Source of the DNA: an uncultured Prevotella sp. | Lineage (GTDB): Bacteria; Bacteroidota; Bacteroidia; Bacteroidales; Bacteroidaceae | Assembly (NCBI GenBank): GCA_900770515.1 | Contig: CAAHDP010000223.1 | Span: forward strand, 1-26,110 | Direction of reading: 5' to 3' | DNA length: 26,110 bases | In this document: positions 6,266 to 15,164 of the stretch, one piece after another | Position numbering within the stretch: position 1 is the stretch's first letter | Layout: each line of letters starts with the position of its first letter | Made by a program: the position numbers and the translations under genes | The notes under the pieces: generated by a model | The model's input: the letters and a program-made list of their open reading frames with translations, nothing else | The model's database searches: none | Told to the model about the DNA's origin: nothing

Positions 6266-9200
6266 TTACTTCAATGTAACCTTGATGCCACCCTGAGCCG
6301 TACGAACGATGTAAGTACCAGCTGCAAGACCGCGATTCTTCAAATCGCTCATCATGGTAGCCTTGGTAGTCATGAGACTAGTCAACTTAAAGCCACCGAT
6401 GGTATAAACATCAGCCTTGAATGAACCTCCATCAAGTCCCACCTCAGTGATGCCTGTAGAAACAGCCACACGGATAGTACCCGTAGAGAGGAATGGAGTA
6501 GTATCCCACTCCAATCCGGCAGGAAGTGCCTGAAGCTCGAAGGTAGGGTTACCACTGATAGAACCTGCGCAATCGAGAATGCGAACATAATCGCCAACGG
6601 CAGGAGTCCATGTATTCTTGTAGGTTACATAGATAGTGCCATTCAAAACGGCGTTTCCACCTACATTGAGGAATGCCCATGCTGGAGACTTCGCACCAGT
6701 ATATGAATTTACAGAGATAGAATCTGCCTTGGTCTTGTTCACGTAGATGCTAGAACCAGCCTCAGCATTCAAGTTCTTCTGGATGAAGATAACACCCGTA
6801 TTGCTGGTCTGTGAAGTGGCAGAATTACTACCTGGGCGCAAGATACCGCCATTCAGAAGGTTGATACCGTATGCATAACCCACGCCACGAAGCTCACCTT
6901 CGTTCTGTACATAAAGAACGGTAGGACCCGTCATGGAAGAAGTGGCAGCAGCCTTGTTCAGCTTCACTGCACCATCCACAATCTTCAACGACTTGGCATT
7001 GGCAAGAACATCCTCGCTAGAGATTGTCCATACACCCGTACCATTCTTCACCACATGGCTGCCATTGATAGAACCCTTGAACTCGAAGTTCGTATTCTTA
7101 CCGCCAATGGTCAATGTATTGGTACCAGTTCCAAAGTATCCACCATTACTGATATAGCCGGAACCTGTCAAGGCACCGATGGCGAAACTCTTGCCGTTGG
7201 TACAGAATGCATAGTCCTTGGTGAAACGTGAATCAACATTAAGCGTTGCCAAAGGAATACCATAAGTATTGCAGAAATCAAATACTGGCTCGTAAGCATT
7301 CTTGTTGCCACGCTTTGCATTGATGGTTCCAGCAAACTCACTCCAGTCGCCCTTGAACGGACAGCGAATCCAGGTACCATAGATGTCGATAGTTCCTTCA
7401 CCGGTCAGTTTACCGGTATAGTCACAACGTCCGTCAGGATACCAGATTCCCGATTTGCCCTTAGGCACATCGATGTTCACATTATCCGAGTTGCTGCTGT
7501 AGATACTGTTGGAAGCCTGGAATACTACCTTGCTACCATTCAGCACGATGGTCTTACCAGAGAAGTGAGCATCCTGGAAGTCATATACTGTACCCTGGTT
7601 GATGTAGAGCACATCAAAGTCTGCATCGCAATTCAACTGCAATGTACCAGCTCCAGTCTTATAGAGATCACGATTCTTACCTCCGTTAGCCCTTATTATT
7701 CCACCATTCAGAATCAGCGTACCCGTATTATTGATAGTACCACCATTCTCGCCAAGCACGATAGGATGAGAGGCTGTCATGCCTGAAGCAACCTTCAAAG
7801 TACCCTTGTTGCTCAAAGTGATAGTATTGTCTGCAGATCCTAAAGAACCAAATTCCAGACCTTCCTTGTTGGCAAGGGCTGCCGGAGCCAAGATACCACC
7901 CTTGATATTGGTACCGCCACTATACTTATTGGTATTCTTGATGTTCACGGTTCCTGTACCCTCTACGTTCAGCGAACCTTTACCCAAGATAGAACCCTTA
8001 CCTGCAAGGCTATAATCCTTCTTGTTGTTCTTGAAGAAGATATTTCCAGGAGTTACATCCTCTGCAAGGTTCACGTCTGTTGTAGACGCATCATCATTGA
8101 AGGTCAGTTCATCACCCGTAACAAACAGCTTGTCTGAAGAACTGAAGTTCTCTGTCGACATCAAGTCCCAGACAGAACCCTTATCACCTGTCCATACGCT
8201 GCTCTCGCTATCACGGGTATCAGAAATATTCAAGACAATCTTGCCATCTTTATATTCCAAGGCAAACTTATGTCCTGCAAGTCCCTCTACTACGATATCA
8301 GAAAGCTTGCCTGTCAGTTCACCTACCTCTGCCAAGACATAAGTACCTGGTGCTGGAGCGGTAGCAAATTCAAAGACAGGAGCGCTATACTGAGGACCAT
8401 TTTCCCAAGTCTTCTTCTCGATGCTCATCTTGGCAGCCACCAACTTATCAACGTTGGCATCATTGGCATCGAATACGACACGTGCGCCGAAACCCAGGTC
8501 GAGTGAAGAAGTGGTCAGAGTTCCGATATTCTCCTTACCTCCAGGACGAATCACAGAACCATAATCAGCCTTGATACCACCCTTGAAGTTACCGCCGTTA
8601 GAGTTCAACTCCGCAAAGCGATTGAGCCATACAGGACTGCTTTCCATGATGCCGTCAAACTGCAAAGTACCTGCCCAGACATCAGTCTTACCGGTATAAG
8701 TCTGCGTTACGTTAGGCAATACCAGAGTACCGTCTCCCTGCTTAACCAGGCGCATACCGCCTGTAAAGGCACCACCAGTCAAGGTATGGGTATAATAGGT
8801 ATATTTAATCTCCGTATCCTTGGTCTTGCACTCGCTGGCAGCCGTACCCTGCACCCAAGAAGGGGCATTGTCGGTAAAGATAGCAGGAGCAGCACCATCA
8901 GCCACGCTTACTGTGGCATCGCCAGTAGTAGCGAGAAGAGCATGCTTGCCATCCAATGACTTAGAGACAGAAGAACCAACCTCTTCACGACCTGTAGTGG
9001 TGAGTGGTGGAGGAGCAATGGTGATGCCTTCCAACTCGCCGAGGAAGTAGGATGCATGAGGTGGCTGATTGTAGCCACATGGCTGCCATACCATACCATT
9101 GCGATACTGATGATCGTACCACAAAGAGTAGTTACGCCACTTGGTTGGCTCGGTGGTGGTATAGATGCGGATGTTGTTATCGGCAGTACGCTCGATAATT

Positions 9201-10867
9201 TCCTCGCGCCAGTCACCAAAGATATCACCCTGATAGCAAGGTGTTGCCTTGGTACTGTTGTTTGAATAAGCGCCTTCCATCTTCGCAATTCTTCCAACAC
9301 CCGGTTTGGTTACCTCCGTATCATTGAAGCACTCCTCCAGAAGGTCGCCATCCCAATAGATACGGAAGTTCATGCTGAGGCCATTGGTATTGGTACTCAC
9401 ATGATCATTTGTGATCGTAGAGATAGGAGTATCGTGTGCACTATGACCAACAGCTCCAGGGAAATCATTATAGAAATTACCTGCCAGGCAACGACCATCA
9501 TCGTTGGTATCAGTCTTTCGATAATATATCTTGCTGGTTGTTGCATCACGATAGTTGTTGGATGGATTATCCTCATTACAAGCGAACATCTCCTGACCAT
9601 GGATATAAGGATTGAAATCTCCTATATGCTGGGCATCACCATGACCGAGACCTGTAGTAGAGAGTCCCTTGCCGTTATCATCAATCACCATAGAACCCCA
9701 TACAATCTCATCACGTCCATCCCAATCCACATCGGCAACGATATAGTTGTGGTAACCCTGACCATACCAAGGAGAACCCGGCTGGTTGTTGGTCCACTTC
9801 CAGCGGACATTCAAGTCGTGAGTCTTTGGGTCTACATCGTATGCGATGAACTTGTGGCGGGTATAGATACCACGACCCAGGAAGATGCTTGGATGCTTGC
9901 CATCAAGATAAGGAGCACCGAAAAAGTACTTGCTACTACGGTGACCATAGCCATCACCCCAAGCTGCCTTCAAATCTTTCTCTCCATCTTCCAGACGCTT
10001 CAATGGGAACTCGATGCACTGGTATGGCTTACCGGTAGCACCCTCACAATACCAGAGGAACTCCTTGCCATAATGGGTAAACCATTCTACGGAACCAGAA
10101 GCCTTTGGCTCACGATAGTTCTTCCAGGAAGTTCCATTCTTGCCATCAGCACCAATGGTATAAGTAGTTCCATCTGCCATGTGGACAGTAGAGCCTTCTT
10201 CGAGTCGCATTACGACTTCAGCCTTGCCATCCATATCCCAGTCGTAGCCAACGATGTTCTGCTCGTTGTTCTGGAAATCACCCATGTTAGGACCGCAGTT
10301 CACCCACCAGAGAACGGTACCATCCTGTTTCAGACAAGCCAACATGGAATACTCCTTGGTCTCAACGCCATCGATGGTTGGACCATTCTTTGGATAGAGT
10401 TGTTCACTTTCTTCCTTATTGTTGAACTTCATCAGGATTTCCACCTCGCCATCGCCATCCACATCGGCGCAGCAGGCATCGTTAGGCTCATAAGTAGCCT
10501 TAAGCGACTTATCGTGCTTGATAATAATTTCCTTATAGTTATTACCGAGTACAGTAGCTGCTTTAGAAGCCTGCTGCTCTACTCCATTCAATACCGCCTT
10601 CACGGTATATTGACTACTTTCCGAACCCGAAGCATCTGTAAAGTTAGATACCTCCAATGGTTCAGCGTTTACCCTGGTACCATCTCGATAGAGATTGTAC
10701 TTCACATCGTAATACTCATCGGCCTGGATACGCCATGAGCAATAGACACCCTTGGTGGTTTTCACTGCCACCAATCCACGGTCTAGTTTATCGGTGAATC
10801 GCTGGGCATTGGCACCCATGCTAACCAACAAAGCCAAAGCTGATGTTGCAAGTAATTTTTTATTCAT
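6266..10867 (-). CDS. PL11 rhamnogalacturonan lyase with long autotransporter-type beta-strand repeat extension and C-terminal sorting domain
   Basis: This 1533-residue protein begins with a signal peptide (about 1-21, ending ANAQ). Residues about 22-625 match polysaccharide lyase family 11: LDRGLVAVKTTKGVYCSWR (28-46), then calcium-type Asp motifs DVDGDG (135-140), DWDMDG (209-214), DVDWDG (379-384) and GDIFGDWREE (547-556), typical of its beta-propeller. The family cleaves the rhamnose/galacturonic-acid backbone of rhamnogalacturonan-I by beta-elimination. Known enzymes of this family are roughly 600-700 residues. Here about 840 more follow, with units like the autotransporter-associated beta-strand repeat: GDGTLVLPNVTQTYTGKTDV (711-730), GTGTVNIKNTNKYSGGTNIK (970-989), GAGTLQL (1072-1078) and GTGVWTIS (1276-1283). 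The end (about 1475-1533, containing GLAAGTYIVRT) resembles a type IX secretion sorting domain, so surface or secreted localisation is likely. Confidence 0.9.
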   Translation of the reverse strand: MNKKLLATSALALLVSMGANAQRFTDKLDRGLVAVKTTKGVYCSWRIQADEYYDVKYNLYRDGTRVNAEPLEVSNFTDASGSESSQYTVKAVLNGVEQQASKAATVLGNNYKEIIIKHDKSLKATYEPNDACCADVDGDGEVEILMKFNNKEESEQLYPKNGPTIDGVETKEYSMLACLKQDGTVLWWVNCGPNMGDFQNNEQNIVGYDWDMDGKAEVVMRLEEGSTVHMADGTTYTIGADGKNGTSWKNYREPKASGSVEWFTHYGKEFLWYCEGATGKPYQCIEFPLKRLEDGEKDLKAAWGDGYGHRSSKYFFGAPYLDGKHPSIFLGRGIYTRHKFIAYDVDPKTHDLNVRWKWTNNQPGSPWYGQGYHNYIVADVDWDGRDEIVWGSMVIDDNGKGLSTTGLGHGDAQHIGDFNPYIHGQEMFACNEDNPSNNYRDATTSKIYYRKTDTNDDGRCLAGNFYNDFPGAVGHSAHDTPISTITNDHVSTNTNGLSMNFRIYWDGDLLEECFNDTEVTKPGVGRIAKMEGAYSNNSTKATPCYQGDIFGDWREEIIERTADNNIRIYTTTEPTKWRNYSLWYDHQYRNGMVWQPCGYNQPPHASYFLGELEGITIAPPPLTTTGREEVGSSVSKSLDGKHALLATTGDATVSVADGAAPAIFTDNAPSWVQGTAASECKTKDTEIKYTYYTHTLTGGAFTGGMRLVKQGDGTLVLPNVTQTYTGKTDVWAGTLQFDGIMESSPVWLNRFAELNSNGGNFKGGIKADYGSVIRPGGKENIGTLTTSSLDLGFGARVVFDANDANVDKLVAAKMSIEKKTWENGPQYSAPVFEFATAPAPGTYVLAEVGELTGKLSDIVVEGLAGHKFALEYKDGKIVLNISDTRDSESSVWTGDKGSVWDLMSTENFSSSDKLFVTGDELTFNDDASTTDVNLAEDVTPGNIFFKNNKKDYSLAGKGSILGKGSLNVEGTGTVNIKNTNKYSGGTNIKGGILAPAALANKEGLEFGSLGSADNTITLSNKGTLKVASGMTASHPIVLGENGGTINNTGTLILNGGIIRANGGKNRDLYKTGAGTLQLNCDADFDVLYINQGTVYDFQDAHFSGKTIVLNGSKVVFQASNSIYSSNSDNVNIDVPKGKSGIWYPDGRCDYTGKLTGEGTIDIYGTWIRCPFKGDWSEFAGTINAKRGNKNAYEPVFDFCNTYGIPLATLNVDSRFTKDYAFCTNGKSFAIGALTGSGYISNGGYFGTGTNTLTIGGKNTNFEFKGSINGSHVVKNGTGVWTISSEDVLANAKSLKIVDGAVKLNKAAATSSMTGPTVLYVQNEGELRGVGYAYGINLLNGGILRPGSNSATSQTSNTGVIFIQKNLNAEAGSSIYVNKTKADSISVNSYTGAKSPAWAFLNVGGNAVLNGTIYVTYKNTWTPAVGDYVRILDCAGSISGNPTFELQALPAGLEWDTTPFLSTGTIRVAVSTGITEVGLDGGSFKADVYTIGGFKLTSLMTTKATMMSDLKNRGLAAGTYIVRTAQGGIKVTLK

Positions 10868-10918
10868 TATAATCGTAGGTTATTATGTTGTTTGTTTATT
10901 CTTCTTATAATTTGGTGG

Positions 10919-10926
10919 CAAAGATA
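10919..10926 (-). promoter_or_regulatory. Probable -7 element of the PL11 gene
   Basis: TATCTTTG on the minus strand (10926-10919) matches TAnnTTTG, about 50 bp before the PL11 start codon. No TTTG is found 19-21 nt upstream, so it may need an activator. Together with the terminator at 11007-11030 it suggests that the lyase gene is transcribed separately. Confidence 0.45.
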
Positions 10927-11003
10927 CACATAAATAATGAAGAACCATCCATAAATTCTGATTTATTACTTTATTTTTTGATAAAAACAGCATATAAGAA
11001 CCC

Positions 11004-11030
11004 AAAAAAGGGTGCATTGCTGCACCCTTT
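11004..11030 (-). terminator. Rho-independent terminator of the 707-aa secreted protein gene
   Basis: On the minus strand AAAGGGTGCA (11030-11021) pairs with TGCACCCTTT (11016-11007) over a GCAA loop, and the stem runs into six T residues (11009-11004). It starts 30 bp after the stop codon at 11061. Confidence 0.85.
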
Positions 11031-11060
11031 ATTATTATTTATGTTATCGTAATTTCGATA

Positions 11061-13184
11061 TTACTTCATCTGAGCACCAGACAAAGAGAATGTCTTGTTA
11101 CCCTTAACGATTACGAGACCATCCTTTGTCATCACCTTCTTAACAGCAGGAGCAGCAACCTCAGCAGCATTTACTGAAGAGATGCCTGTTGTGTTAGGAG
11201 CAAAGCCCTTATAAGTCATAACCTTTACGTCGCAGAGAGCTGTATCGTAACGGAAGAGATTGAAATTCTCACCTGCTACACAAACAGTTGTCTTGTTGCA
11301 ATCACCCTTGTCAGGACGGTCATAACCATTACGAGTATGAACGATGTAGAAGTTTGGCTTGCTAGCATCGTCAGAAGTGTACTTAGCGTCGAGAGTTAGA
11401 TTAGCATTTGTAACTGCTGTGTTGTAGTAAACGATACCCTCGAGTGGGAAGATACTCCATGCAGAAGCTACATACTTAGAGTTGGCAAGGAAATCTGCTG
11501 TTGGAGCCAATGGAGCGAATGCTGTTGTTGCATCCTCAGGAACCTGAACATTCCACTTAGCATCATCAGTACCGATACATGTCATATCATAGAAACCATG
11601 ACCCTTCTTGGTAGATACATAGTTAGCTGCATCTGCATCTGTACAAGCTGTAGCATTACCATTTTCATCATAACCATACATCTGGGTTGAATAAACACGA
11701 TCCCAGTGTGACTTGTTGGCATTATCAACAATCTCAGTTACAGAGAAGCCAGCCTTTGCTGCATCACACTCCTCCTTACTCCAAGCATAATTCTTTTCTT
11801 CTGCTACAACATACTCAACATTGTTTTCTACGGTAACCTTCTCTGATGGAGCATACCAAGGCATATTTTCTGGGTGGGTACCATCATAAGAATAAAGTTC
11901 CAAAGATCCCTTACCATCCAATGTGATAGTCTCACCTGTCAACACATTACCCTCAGTTGCCACACCATCAACAGTCTTCTTATAGTGGATAGTAACAGTA
12001 GGCTTCATCAAAGTCTCAGAGTTATCTGCCACAATCTGATAAACCTTCTTGTAACCCTCCTCTACGTTTACAATTGAAGCTGATGGTGTAGGCATGGCAA
12101 TCTGCTCGCAAACTACATCATTTACAATCTCGTTAGACTTGTTCTCTTCATTGTCCTCAAGAGTTGTCCAAACCTTCAACTGACCAGACTTGTTGCAGAA
12201 GATGACCTTAGAACCACCATCACCGCTGGTCTCCATCTCGCGGGTATCAGTTGCATCACCATAAGCTACAGAGCACTCCTCACCATCAGCGTAAGCTGTA
12301 CCATCAAGGCCCTCAGCATCACCGAGCTGGGTCCAATGCAGGGTATGACCCTCTGGGAATGTTACGTAATAAGCGCGCTGCTTACCAATAGCTGCAAGCA
12401 AATCTACGGATGGCTCCTGAGCGAATGGACCCTCTGCCTCGTAAGAAAGACCGATGTTAGAGAGCTGGTGTGTAGAAGTACCATTCATACCGAACACGAA
12501 GATACCGGCACGATTCTCTTCACAAGTATACTTGTGAACACCTGTCTTCTGAACTGTACCTTCTTCATCAGAAATGGTATAGGTAGCAGTCTTAGCTGCT
12601 GTATTGATAACTACAGCAAACTTGTAAGTCTTTTGGCTTGAGAGGGTAAGAGTCTCCTCTGTAGTCTGATTCCAGTCGTTCTTTGCTGTTGGCTCCTCGT
12701 TAATCCAAATAGTGAAGTCACCATTAGCGGCAGCAGGCTTCTCGCCCACTCTCCAGCGGAAGAAATAGTCATCACCTTCGTTCACCTTGTACCAGTGATA
12801 GTTATGAGTACTTATGCGGTTGTCTGTAGAAGTACACATATTTACAGGAAGAAGCGTAAACTCCATGTCGGCACGGGCAGCCATGTTAGACATGTTCAAA
12901 TCCATCGTGAACTTGTAAGAGCTATTAGGAAGAGTAGCAGGATCTACACCAGCCCATGCAGCCTCATTCCAGAAATAGTTGAGCATACGTCCACCATTCT
13001 TCTTGTTCTGAACCTCAAGATACTCCTTACCTGGTGTTGCTGCGAAGTTGCCTGCATCCTGGATTATCCAGCCCTCAGACATCTTATCAGTTGGCACCTT
13101 GAAGAAGTACTTGTCCATCACCTGCGCCTTTGCTGTCATTGCGAATACAGCCAAAAGCATTGCAATAAAAGTAAACTTTTTCAT
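11061..13184 (-). CDS. Secreted protein of unknown function in the pectin locus, with C-terminal sorting-like tail
   Basis: I do not recognise this 707-residue protein. It has a signal peptide (about 1-20, ending AKAQ) and no lipobox cysteine. Residues about 25-250 are rich in aromatic beta-strands and could be a LamG/concanavalin-like sandwich, with HWYKVNEGDDYFFRWRVGE at 140-158. Residues about 260-460 contain possible Ig-like or chitobiase-like strands. Residues about 470-650 are another unassigned block. The tail from about 666 (TGISSVNAAE, then GLVIVKGNKTFSLSGAQ) is of the kind seen on exported Prevotella proteins and may be a type IX sorting signal. No catalytic motif is evident. It sits downstream of SusD2, where surface glycan-binding proteins (SusE/F-like) are commonly encoded, so glycan binding is the leading inference. 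It lies 135 bp after SusD2 and ends at its own terminator. Confidence 0.75.
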   Translation of the reverse strand: MKKFTFIAMLLAVFAMTAKAQVMDKYFFKVPTDKMSEGWIIQDAGNFAATPGKEYLEVQNKKNGGRMLNYFWNEAAWAGVDPATLPNSSYKFTMDLNMSNMAARADMEFTLLPVNMCTSTDNRISTHNYHWYKVNEGDDYFFRWRVGEKPAAANGDFTIWINEEPTAKNDWNQTTEETLTLSSQKTYKFAVVINTAAKTATYTISDEEGTVQKTGVHKYTCEENRAGIFVFGMNGTSTHQLSNIGLSYEAEGPFAQEPSVDLLAAIGKQRAYYVTFPEGHTLHWTQLGDAEGLDGTAYADGEECSVAYGDATDTREMETSGDGGSKVIFCNKSGQLKVWTTLEDNEENKSNEIVNDVVCEQIAMPTPSASIVNVEEGYKKVYQIVADNSETLMKPTVTIHYKKTVDGVATEGNVLTGETITLDGKGSLELYSYDGTHPENMPWYAPSEKVTVENNVEYVVAEEKNYAWSKEECDAAKAGFSVTEIVDNANKSHWDRVYSTQMYGYDENGNATACTDADAANYVSTKKGHGFYDMTCIGTDDAKWNVQVPEDATTAFAPLAPTADFLANSKYVASAWSIFPLEGIVYYNTAVTNANLTLDAKYTSDDASKPNFYIVHTRNGYDRPDKGDCNKTTVCVAGENFNLFRYDTALCDVKVMTYKGFAPNTTGISSVNAAEVAAPAVKKVMTKDGLVIVKGNKTFSLSGAQMK

Positions 13185-13237
13185 TGTTAAAACGTTTAGT
13201 TGTTAATAATTTGATTTTAATATTTTGTTCTTATCCC

Positions 13238-13274
13238 AAATCATCTGCCCACCCGAAGGTGGGCGAAATGATTT
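13238..13274 (-). other. Stable intercistronic hairpin with UUCG-type loop between susD2 and the secreted protein gene
   Basis: On the minus strand GCCCACC-TTCG-GGTGGGC (13264-13247) is a 7-bp GC-rich stem with a cUUCGg-type tetraloop. Past a small CT/GAA internal loop an outer AAATCAT/ATGATTT stem adds 7 bp. No T-run follows, so it looks more like an mRNA-stabilising, processing or attenuating hairpin than a full terminator. No good TAnnTTTG promoter is seen between it and the next start codon. Confidence 0.6.
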
Positions 13275-13319
13275 CTGACAGGAGATTCAAAATCTTTGTT
13301 CTTTTGGGAAGCTAGAGGA

Positions 13320-15146
13320 TTACCATCCAGGATTCTGGGTAATGGCACCACCCGACTTCATGATTTCTGTCTGGTTGAATGGGAAGAGATTCCATTTACT
13401 CTGCCACTGTCCATCACCACGAGGTATTGCCACCTTCTTATAAGTAAAGGTTCCATCCTCGTTCTTGGTAATTTCCATGCCGTGGATGTTCATGAACTTA
13501 TCGCCATCCTCCATCCAACGACGCACGTCATAGAAACGGTGTCCCTCGAAGGCAAGCTCCACGCGGCGTTCGTTCTTATACTCTGCCCAGAACTCATCGT
13601 TGGTCATACCTGTAGCAAAAGCTGGCATACTTGAACGCTCACGAGTCTTGCTCGCCATCTTGGCTGCAGTCTGAGTAGCAGGAACAGTAATACTCTGCGC
13701 ATTGCCTTCTGCATCCTTATATTCTACTGCACCACTTGCATCAGCTGCATTTCCGCTGCCGCTAGCCTTGAAATACTGATAGAGAGCCTCGGCATAGTTC
13801 AAATACATGCCACCCATACGGAAGGTCAGCCATCCGTGAGGTGAAGTAGTAACAGCATAACCAGAACGGGCACGGAGAATCTGATCGGCATTACAGAACT
13901 TCTTCAGATAATAGCCGGTGGTAGTAGCGTAAGACTTACCTGCCGCATTACCAGTGCGAGAGTGAAAACCACCCACATAAGTCTCGATAGTTGGATGCTC
14001 ACTATTGTAAGCTGCCAAGTCGTTAGGCCATGCCTCGCCATTCACTACGACAGTCTTGGCAAGGCGAGGGTCACGGTTGGCGTAAGGATCGTTCGCATCA
14101 TAGAGAGGACTCTCTGAAATGCTCTTACCATCTGTACACTCGAAAGCATCTACAAGGTCTTGGGTTGGACAGTTGCCTCCCTGACCAGATGAATAACCTA
14201 CAGGGAAGTTATATCCCTCAAAGGAATTGGATGAAGCTGTACGACGGGCAAAGAGAATCTCCTTGGTGCTGGAAACATTTGAATAATATTCCTTCCCCCA
14301 AAGGTCTTCCAGGTTGGTTGCCAAGCCATAACCCTTAGCCTCAGCCGCATCAATCAATTCCTTGTTGGCAGCTACAGCAATGGCCCAGAGATTCTTCTTC
14401 TCCTCATCGGTTTTACCCTGGGTGAAGAGAGGTGAAGCATGATAGAGGGCTGCCTGAGCCTTCAAGGCAAGAACTGCATACCTGTTGGCACGACCGGTTT
14501 CTGCCTTAGAAAGAATCATATCCGATTTACCGGCATAGTCTTCGATAATCTTATCCTTGATGTCATCACACTCCTTGATGATGAAGTTGAAGATGTCATC
14601 AGAACTAGTACGTGGCAGAGCTGTTTCCTCTGTACCTGTGGTGTTATGGTCCTTGAATGGAACACCGCCATACTGGCGAACCAGGGTGAAATAGAAGTAA
14701 GCACGTGCCCAACGAGCCTCATACTGATAATTGTTGTAGAGATACATCTGCTTCTCGTAATCGGTATTGAGCTTGAACTGGTCAAACTCAAGATTAGACC
14801 AGTTGTCGATAACCTCATTGCAATAGGTGATGCCCTGATAAGCAGAAGACCAGATGGTCTGGTGCGCATTAGATGCACTCCAGTTGCCATTGAAGAAATC
14901 TTCCACGGAGTTACCATCATGGCTATACTCCGACTCATCTGTTGCAGAAGAGAGCATGGCTCCCGAAAGGTTACCCCAGTCTGTATCGATATCTGTGTAT
15001 ATCGTGGTCATCAATCCACCCACATAGCTGAATGAGCGCTGTATATACTCCTTGTCGTAAGCTGTATATTCATTGTAGTCCATGTTACAAGAAGACAACG
15101 CCATAGCAGCCAATGCAAAGCAAAATAGTTTTTTATTTACTTTCAT
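13320..15146 (-). CDS. SusD/RagB-family glycan-binding lipoprotein (SusD2)
   Basis: The 608-residue protein has a lipoprotein signal peptide ending LSSC, so the mature protein starts at Cys20. Acidic residues follow (NMDYNEY), consistent with surface export in this phylum. It has the helical TPR-like SusD layout: WARAYFYFTLVRQYGGVPF at about residue 150, a helical middle containing NRYAVLALKAQAALYHASP, RMGGMYLNYAEALYQY near 440, ERRVELAFEGHRFYDVRRW near 550, and the C-terminal NPGW typical of the family. SusD proteins form the lid that binds oligosaccharide over the SusC channel. It lies 18 bp downstream of SusC2, so these two form a pair. The exact ligand is unknown; pectin fragments are inferred from the neighbouring GH28 and PL11. 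Confidence 0.93.
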   Translation of the reverse strand: MKVNKKLFCFALAAMALSSCNMDYNEYTAYDKEYIQRSFSYVGGLMTTIYTDIDTDWGNLSGAMLSSATDESEYSHDGNSVEDFFNGNWSASNAHQTIWSSAYQGITYCNEVIDNWSNLEFDQFKLNTDYEKQMYLYNNYQYEARWARAYFYFTLVRQYGGVPFKDHNTTGTEETALPRTSSDDIFNFIIKECDDIKDKIIEDYAGKSDMILSKAETGRANRYAVLALKAQAALYHASPLFTQGKTDEEKKNLWAIAVAANKELIDAAEAKGYGLATNLEDLWGKEYYSNVSSTKEILFARRTASSNSFEGYNFPVGYSSGQGGNCPTQDLVDAFECTDGKSISESPLYDANDPYANRDPRLAKTVVVNGEAWPNDLAAYNSEHPTIETYVGGFHSRTGNAAGKSYATTTGYYLKKFCNADQILRARSGYAVTTSPHGWLTFRMGGMYLNYAEALYQYFKASGSGNAADASGAVEYKDAEGNAQSITVPATQTAAKMASKTRERSSMPAFATGMTNDEFWAEYKNERRVELAFEGHRFYDVRRWMEDGDKFMNIHGMEITKNEDGTFTYKKVAIPRGDGQWQSKWNLFPFNQTEIMKSGGAITQNPGW

Positions 15147-15164
15147 AATCGTAATTCCTTAAAT

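Noticed and set aside
9401..10738. 445-codon open frame on the + strand
   Set aside because: It runs antisense through the well-supported PL11 catalytic domain. Its translation is rich in Ile, Thr and Val without domain motifs, as expected for the reverse complement of real coding sequence.
10868..10880. TACGATTA just before the starts of PL11 and SusD2 (about 15147-15157)
   Set aside because: Two short AT-rich matches are not enough to call a ribosome-binding or regulatory motif.
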